A DNA stretch of 64,000 nucleotides, from positions 200,252,244-200,316,243 of the forward strand of contig CP136061.1 in the NCBI GenBank assembly GCA_032622095.1. Direction: 5' to 3'. The notes beneath the pieces were generated by a model that was given only the letters and a program-made list of their open reading frames with translations, made no database searches and was not told where the DNA came from. Position numbers and translations under genes: made by a program. Shown one piece after another: positions 58,331-64,000 of the stretch (position 1 is the stretch's first letter; each line of letters opens with the position of its first letter). This DNA comes from Siphonodentalium dalli (Eukaryota; Mollusca; Scaphopoda; Gadilida; Siphonodentaliidae).

Positions 58331-60836
58331 GCTTAAAATTATTTCTGCCATTATGTTCTATGGTTGGAGAGCAAGATTTTTTTTCTGTGTGTTCAAGGGT
58401 ACATGGACTGAACGGTGGCTCGCTTCCTAAGGCGGTTTATAAAATGACAAAATAATTACTGTTGTTCACTCTCTTTAAAGCAACGGATTATTCCGGTCGC
58501 TACCTTCCTGTCAGTTCTGGTCGCATATTTTAGTTTTCAAGTGAAAAAGAATGAGTGGGAGGAAATTTTAAAAAACTATTTTTTTTAGCCCTATATGTGC
58601 AGTTATTAGTATAATGCATGGATTGGAATTTATTGACAAATCGTCCCACGCACATCGGGAATTTATTGCGGAGACTTATCATTTACGAACTGTTATAAAT
58701 AAGTTTACATTACTACTGTATTCACTTAATTTTGATAGTGTATCACATATGCAATGCGAAGTCTTGACAATCGTGCGAAAAGCATGAACGTTTGACATTT
58801 TAAAATTTTAACTGGAAAAAAAAAAAATGGAATTTCTCGCTTCTTCGGGGGTGGGGTGGGGGTGGGTGGGGTCGTCAAAATATTCCAGGATACAAAGTCC
58901 GGGATGGTGGGTGGTATCTGAGCAACGTTCGCAGATTTTTCCAATGCCATGTAAAGTTTGTTTTCCAAATCCATGTTTAAAACCAAAAACAGAGCATTAA
59001 TCAAAAGAAGGGGGCTCCTAGTTTCAATATTTACACAATATTTGTTCTCTTATAACACGATATCATTGGATGGGTCCTGCTTTTTACGAGTAAAAAAATG
59101 CACTGGCAAAAAGGCAATTCTATAAGTTCTCACAGGTTTTCATTCTTGTTTTTGACCTTCAGTCACTCGTCTGATGCCAATATCAGCTTATTTAATTCTG
59201 CTGGTGCTTAAAATGGTATGAATATTGAAAGATAAACAGATTTCCCGTATCACTGTATGATGTTAATCATTGGGTAGATGGGAGCTTGAATGTCTGGGGA
59301 TTACAGATATAATGAAAAGCTGAGTAATTGAACATAACAGGGTTATTGTTATAAAACAAGTATTCATTTCTGTGATCATATTTTATTTCTATATTGTTCT
59401 GCCACAGGGGCCTGTAATTCGCTCCAATGCCCATCCAAGCCTCACTCCCCTTATGTGCCGGCATTACATACGCGCCTGCTTTGCATCATGGCAGTACACA
59501 TGGGCCTAATATAATAATAGTAGAAACGCCGCCAAACAGCAGTGCAGGTTGGCGTAGCGGAGCAATGATCGCGTTACAAGCCCCTGTGTTTTCTGCATTT
59601 CTGAAGAATACATGTATTTTGTCAGTGTGTTCTTCAATGTCTTGTTATTGGTTAATGGAACATACTGCAAATGGAAAATTATATTATTAAAATTTAAAAC
59701 ATAGACTGTGCGACTATTTGCCATTTTGGTCATCTGGCTGGTCACCAAGTGAGATAATACGCTGCTCTCAACACTTATTTGAAGCAAATGTATTATATAC
59801 ATGTACTGGTGCGGGTAACCTATGATTATGTATGCTGAACCGTATTTGAAAAATTAGTAAGTGTTTTATGATTTTCTGAGATTTATGGCTTACATTTCAT
59901 TAAGATGGATATTTAAAATATTTCACACCCTTTGTCTGTCGTATCCTGCTACGTGTTACATCAAACTGCGGGGGTGGGTCCCAAATTGCCCTTGGAAAAA
60001 AATCTTGTGTTGGATGGTTGGATGTCCGATATCGGACAGGAAAAAAACTTGTGTTCCCGGGGAGGTGGATCCCAAATATTAAAAATTATAAAATTTCAAC
60101 CTTGTATCCTGAAGTTTTTCCTGGTCGCCCTGGATTCTTGGGAAAAAATAATTTCACTGCCAAATGCTTCTTCAGAGATCATCTGTATAATAGAAAGCCA
60201 TTGTACCAACTTGATGGTCGGTTTAAGAAAAACCGTCATATAAAAAGCGTTGCAACGGGTCATTGTTGCTCCAAGCAAAATATTATTTTTTTATACAAAT
60301 TCGTGAAAATACAATAATATAACCATGATCAAATGTGTTGTTTATTACTATTATATTATAACACCCAAATTCAGCTCGTTACAGACAGACAGACCCGCGA
60401 TCTCTCCCGCGATCAGAATTGAAATGTCGACTTTTCTCAGATAGTGGCAATAACGGAGAAGCGCGTTTGGTGGACCCCACTTCGCGGCCACGATTGGGCG
60501 AAGCGCGTTTAATAGCGGGCGCGATTGAAACGTGATGTTTTTATGTGAATTCGTGATAGAAGTACTGTATGTGTAAAGTTATACCTAACATTAGCGGACT
60601 TACTAAACAGCGTACCCCACTAAAATGTAAAATTTAAACAAATACGTCAAAGACATAACAAGTGCCATACAATCCGAATACGACACTTATAAGATGACAA
60701 ACAAGCTTCAATAGATGTGGAATGTTATGCACTATCATAGAAATCGGGTCTTCACAATTCCGCAGGGGGGATTCCTTAATATGTTGGCTCTGGGGCTAAA
60801 AATCATGGCCCACGGCTTCTGTTGGAAGTCACTCTT
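58331..60836. other. No supported gene
   Basis: Contains a GGGGTGGG-rich run (58848-58873) and a locally duplicated 'AAAAAAATCTTGTGTT' / 'AAAAAAACTTGTGTTCCC' segment near 60000-60060. Open frames here are unrecognised and not bounded by good splice sites. Confidence 0.4.
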
Positions 60837-61165
60837 TCATCTTCTATCTTCGTACGCCGGCGGAGGAGCGAATTCAATCTGCGCCCTGTCTGAGTTCATG
60901 TTGTTGTCAGGATACACGTGGGGCTGGTAGCCACTGCCATGTGGTTGAGGCTGGTATGGAATACCGTGTGATTGGTGCTGGTATAAATTGCCACGTGGTT
61001 GAGGCTGGTGTGGATCGCCCGTTGGTTGAGGTTGGTAGCCCTTAAACTGGGGTTCGGGTCGGTAATCGCCGTCTGATTGAGGATTGTAGCCAATATTATT
61101 GTGCTGTTGAATGATGACCGCAGATGCAGGTGTCGTCATTGGAGTCACTACCACCCCTTCGTTCC
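60837..61165 (-). CDS. Terminal exon: Pro/Gln-rich repeat tail with PPxY motif
   Basis: After an acceptor (CATGTTACAG at 61166) the minus strand is open to a stop at 60837: NEGVVVTPMTTPASAVIIQQ, then GYNPQSDGDYRPEPQFKGY, then four degenerate repeats of about 10-12 residues (YQPQPTGDPH, QPQPRGNLYQ, HQSHGIPY, QPQPHGSGYQ), then FAPPPAYEDRR. PPAY is a PPxY motif of the kind bound by WW domains, as in NEDD4-family ubiquitin ligases. Such tails occur at cytoplasmic C-termini of membrane proteins. No upstream exon with a signal peptide or membrane helix was identified to the right. The exon starts with two bases of a split codon. Identity unknown; real coding sequence is likely. Confidence 0.7.
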
Positions 61166-61247
61166 CTGTAACATGTAAACATATATCAGCAACTAGTCAA
61201 CCAGCGACTCGAAATTAATCATATTGTTCAATCCTCCAATTAAACCG

Positions 61248-61632
61248 ACTACAGATGGGCTATCACTCCCTATGACAAGTTTTCTAAAGTTTCCTAGGTA
61301 TAAAATAATAAATATGTATCGAAGACCTCTGTCTGGAAACGCTTCTATCAATTAATATTGATTTTATTACGAATTTTCTGGTATAATATACCTACAATCA
61401 ATTTGGGATATTTTCGGCGAGCGTTCGTTCGGAGCGTACCATGCTGGATAAATCTATCCAAAATTTCTAAAGATAGTAACGAAAAAAAGTCCCACTTGAT
61501 TATCGCATTACATAAACATAAACTAGATATTTGATAAAAGCTTTTTCGGACAGGTATCTTCGACTCATATCTATTGTGTTATACCCCTGAAACTATATAA
61601 CACGTGCTTAAGAAGAGATAGACCATCTTTAA
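61248..61632. mobile_element. TTAA-type foldback MITE (copy 2)
   Basis: Homologous to 19786-20181. The right end TTAAAGATGGTCTATCTCTT (complement) ends in TTAA at 61629. Inverted arms include TATCGAAGACCTCTGTCTGG and the complement of AGTCGAAGATACCTGTCCGA. The left terminus has decayed (CTACAGATGGGCTATC). Confidence 0.75.
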
Positions 61633-61817
61633 TTATTCGCTTATTGGAATATTCTTGGGATGAAAATAGGTCGACAAATACATTGAATACTTATATAAGG
61701 ACTACATGTTATGTGTGTACTCGTCCCGTCCTAATTTTCACCTGACTACTGAGACGAATTTAAACCCTCAATCAATAAAGTATATAATAGTAATAATAGT
61801 GTAAGTTTCCTTCGGTA

Positions 61818-62283
61818 TTAAAGGTACTCAATCCGATTCGATAGTCCCCATATCATCAGAATACAACAACAGCCACATTTTTTTTAATGCCCCTTCAGTT
61901 ATCAGAATCGATTAATTGCTCAAAAATAATGCTAACCACAGTCAACTGTAGTATAAGATTTCCAAAACATGTTATTTATCAACATTTTGTAAATTTTTGT
62001 TCACGAAACTATGGCCGGATATTATCAATATATCTAACGCCAAAGCTACTTGATTTTAGAGTTATCCATCTTCATCCGCAATTTGATCCGGGACCGTCGG
62101 TTTGACGACTTTTTACCAGGCCACAAATAACTATACATCTCGGGAAATAGCAAATTTCAACAATCGATATCTGATCACTCTGAGCTTTGATGGGTGGGTT
62201 CCTGGAATCAAATCAAATATTGTTTACCCCGAAGCCAAGGCAATAGTAATATGGGATAGTTAATTCGGATTATGCATTTTTAA
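61818..62283. mobile_element. TTAA-flanked MITE (reverse copy of the 54.3-kb family)
   Basis: Begins TTAAAGGTACTCAATCCGAT and ends with the complement of TTAAAAATGCATAATCCGAA. Landmarks of 54318-54761 appear in reverse order, including ATCAGAATCGATTAATTGCT and TTAGAGTTATCCATCTTCAT. Confidence 0.85.
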
Positions 62284-63250
62284 TACCTTATGTTACCGGA
62301 AATATGTTTTGTTTGTTCTACGATACACGTGATGTAATTTCGTCAAAATAACGTGCAACGTCGAAATTATCCTGCAATTGAACCATAATGTGCAATATAG
62401 TGCACTCTTCAATGAAGTTTCTACGTGGCAGTAACTCATTGAAAGTTCTCATCTGCTTCATTGTGACATGCTGCAGGGAAAGGGGTCGTTTTCTGAAGCG
62501 ATATTATGTCACTTCAATGGGTCTTTTCCATAGATGCATATGGTATGTGCATATACATAAGAATGTATGTAATTATGTTTATTTATTTGATACAGAACAC
62601 AATAAGAGCTATTAGTTACAAGGTCTGATTAGAGGATTGTCGATGCCTTTGGATATATATCACACAGGGAGTGGTCTTCGCCATATATATATAGTATATA
62701 TAATGCATATAGGTTGACGTGTCTAGCTTCGTTAATTGTTTATATATCTAGGTAAGGTAACATTCAAATGGGCATTGCCCCGCCCCGTGATAGTAAGTAT
62801 ATACATGCACAGATGCAACATAATGACACATTCGTTGGCGGACAAAAAGGCAAAGGTGACAGGAGTAATGCTCCAAGTTGCAAAAATAAAAAATAAATCC
62901 CTGAAACTGACTGAATGTTTCGGTCACCAACTATACACAAAGCATTGTGTTGTAATTTATTTTGAAGGGCGCTCCGTAATACATCTTTTTATCGAATTGT
63001 TGTAATTATATATCACGGTGTAATCAAATATGTTAGAGACTCCCGCATTTGGAAAAGTTGACCAATGCGATCAATGATTACACCGTTCTAAATTTCATGG
63101 AAGGTCTTTGGACAACTGATTTGGTTACCGGTGCTTCAAGCGGAGATGTTTGTACCGTTTCAAAAATTTTGAACAAAACTCGGGTATCGCTGCTGGATAG
63201 AATTTCAACATATCCTCGCACGAATACGCACATAATCGACCTATAAAGTG
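62284..63250. other. No supported feature
   Basis: (TA)n-rich near 62680-62700. Open frames lack recognisable domains. Confidence 0.4.
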
Positions 63251-63254
63251 AAAT

Positions 63255-63545
63255 AGGTACATAATGTGATTATTTTATTCTGAAATAAGCAGATAATGGA
63301 GTCACATCCGTTATTTCTTTTTATGGCGCGGGCCACAGCGAAAACACATGTTAAAGACTGCACACCTGAAAAGTCGTGAGTTGGCTTATTTGTGCCATTG
63401 TCCGCACTGAATCTGCTTAGGATCGCCTCATTATGGTCCGATAATGTGACTAAAACGCTCTAATTTTCAGCACATTATCGACTCAGAATTAGATGATTCT
63501 AAGCAGATTATCTACCTATAAAATAAGTTCTATTAAAAGGAGATA
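63255..63545. repeat. GGGCCACAG-core foldback family (copy 4)
   Basis: Contains TTTTTATGGCGCGGGCCACA and GCGAAAACACATG, the inverted form of the core at 31264-31288, plus flanking inverted segments TTCTGAAATAAGCAGATAAT and GATTCTAAGCAGATTATCT. More diverged than copies 1 and 3. Confidence 0.6.
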
Positions 63546-63614
63546 ATGTGCGGGATTTCGTGAGAACAGGCTGAGAATTTCGCGTATCACCACAAAGCAG
63601 AGAGTTGTTCGGCC

Positions 63615-64000
63615 TTCACATGCAATACAATAATGATATATAATAATGATATTGATCTTCTAAAAACGCAAAGACGCAAACTTGAACGCCAGTGGCGGAA
63701 TTCAGGCCTCACGGTTCATCATGAGATATACAAAGACCAGTGTCGGTTGGTGAAAACAAATCTCGAGATGGCCAAGCTTAAGCACTACACCGACAAGGTA
63801 TTAACCTGTGAGTAGGACCAGAAGAAACTTTTTTGTGATGAATGGTTTCTTTGGGGCAAAGTCAACATCGGTAAATATGCAGACGTCGTTATCACATCAC
63901 GGTCAAGCGAATGATTTCATTCACTTCTGTATAGCCATGATTGAAGGCATCCGTACACAGCTTAACTCTCTGACCAACCCGCGACAAGGAAGTCCGAAGT
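63615..64000 (+). pseudogene. Non-LTR retrotransposon ORF2 fragment, runs off the window
   Basis: The plus strand reads NNDIDLLKTQRRKLERQWRN, then SGLTVHHEIYKDQCRLVKT, AKLKHYTDKVLTCE, a stop codon, and DQKKLFCDEW. In another frame it continues ANDFIHF and IEGIRTQLNSLTNPRQGSP. This is the basic linker between the endonuclease and the reverse transcriptase of CR1/L2/Jockey-type LINEs, so an RT should follow beyond position 64000. One stop (about 63813) and at least one frameshift make it defective. It differs in sequence from the 13.5-17.1 kb LINE. Confidence 0.75.

Overview
This is a eukaryotic, visibly AT-rich and repeat-dominated genomic window. No operons or ribosome binding sites are seen. 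Coding signal comes in short pieces bounded by splice-like AG and GT sites, and animal-type selfish elements are everywhere: non-LTR retrotransposons, a Penelope-like element with GIY-YIG endonuclease, piggyBac remains, Helitron-like repeats, many MITEs and foldbacks, and a tRNA-derived SINE. Frequent ACATGTA-type words, Helitron-like repeats with CCCGACTTCGTCCGGG hairpins, and 'GGCCGCC..CATCTTGG' arrays suggest a marine invertebrate, perhaps a lophotrochozoan such as a mollusc. That placement is an inference from repeat style and is not certain.

Host genes are few. (i) A Ras-superfamily GTPase of the RERG/Ras-like type lies on the minus strand. Its P-loop exon is at 46167-46233 and its 3' terminal exon (NKxD box to stop) at 21675-22106. 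If these are one gene, about 24 kb of repeat-filled intron separates them, and the switch I/II exon(s) between them were not found. (ii) A minus-strand terminal exon at 60837-61165 encodes a Pro/Gln/His-rich repeat tail with a C-terminal PPxY motif. Weaker candidates are a 79-codon one-membrane-segment ORF (41610-41849, -), a 106-bp exon-like segment (36445-36550, +) and a 65-codon ORF (34966-35163, -).

Layout. 0-6.3 kb: a TIR element, dispersed repeats, a SINE and two foldbacks. 6.3-9.6 kb: a TA-flanked MITE, a Penelope-like element with an inverted copy of its own 3' domain and a hammerhead-like motif, then a minus-strand piggyBac transposase pseudogene. 10-12 kb: a foldback and a ~160-bp tandem array. 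13-17.2 kb: a palindrome and a 5'-truncated minus-strand non-LTR retrotransposon interrupted by a TTAA-flanked MITE. 18-21.6 kb: a 2.7-kb TTAA-bounded inverted-repeat element just downstream of the GTPase stop codon. 22-46 kb: the presumed intron, holding another LINE remnant, minisatellites, satellite-like units, a 2.2-kb TIR element and hairpins. 47.1-51.4 kb: a cluster of six Helitron-like non-autonomous elements, five in one orientation and one inverted. 52-63 kb: several TTAA-bounded MITEs, a hAT-like TIR element and the PPxY exon. 63.6 kb to the end: the start of another non-LTR retrotransposon on the plus strand.

No multi-gene system is apparent. The coherent story is a dense transposon community (TTAA-type MITEs alongside a piggyBac remnant, clustered Helitron-like elements, nested insertions) inside and around a long-intron small-GTPase gene.
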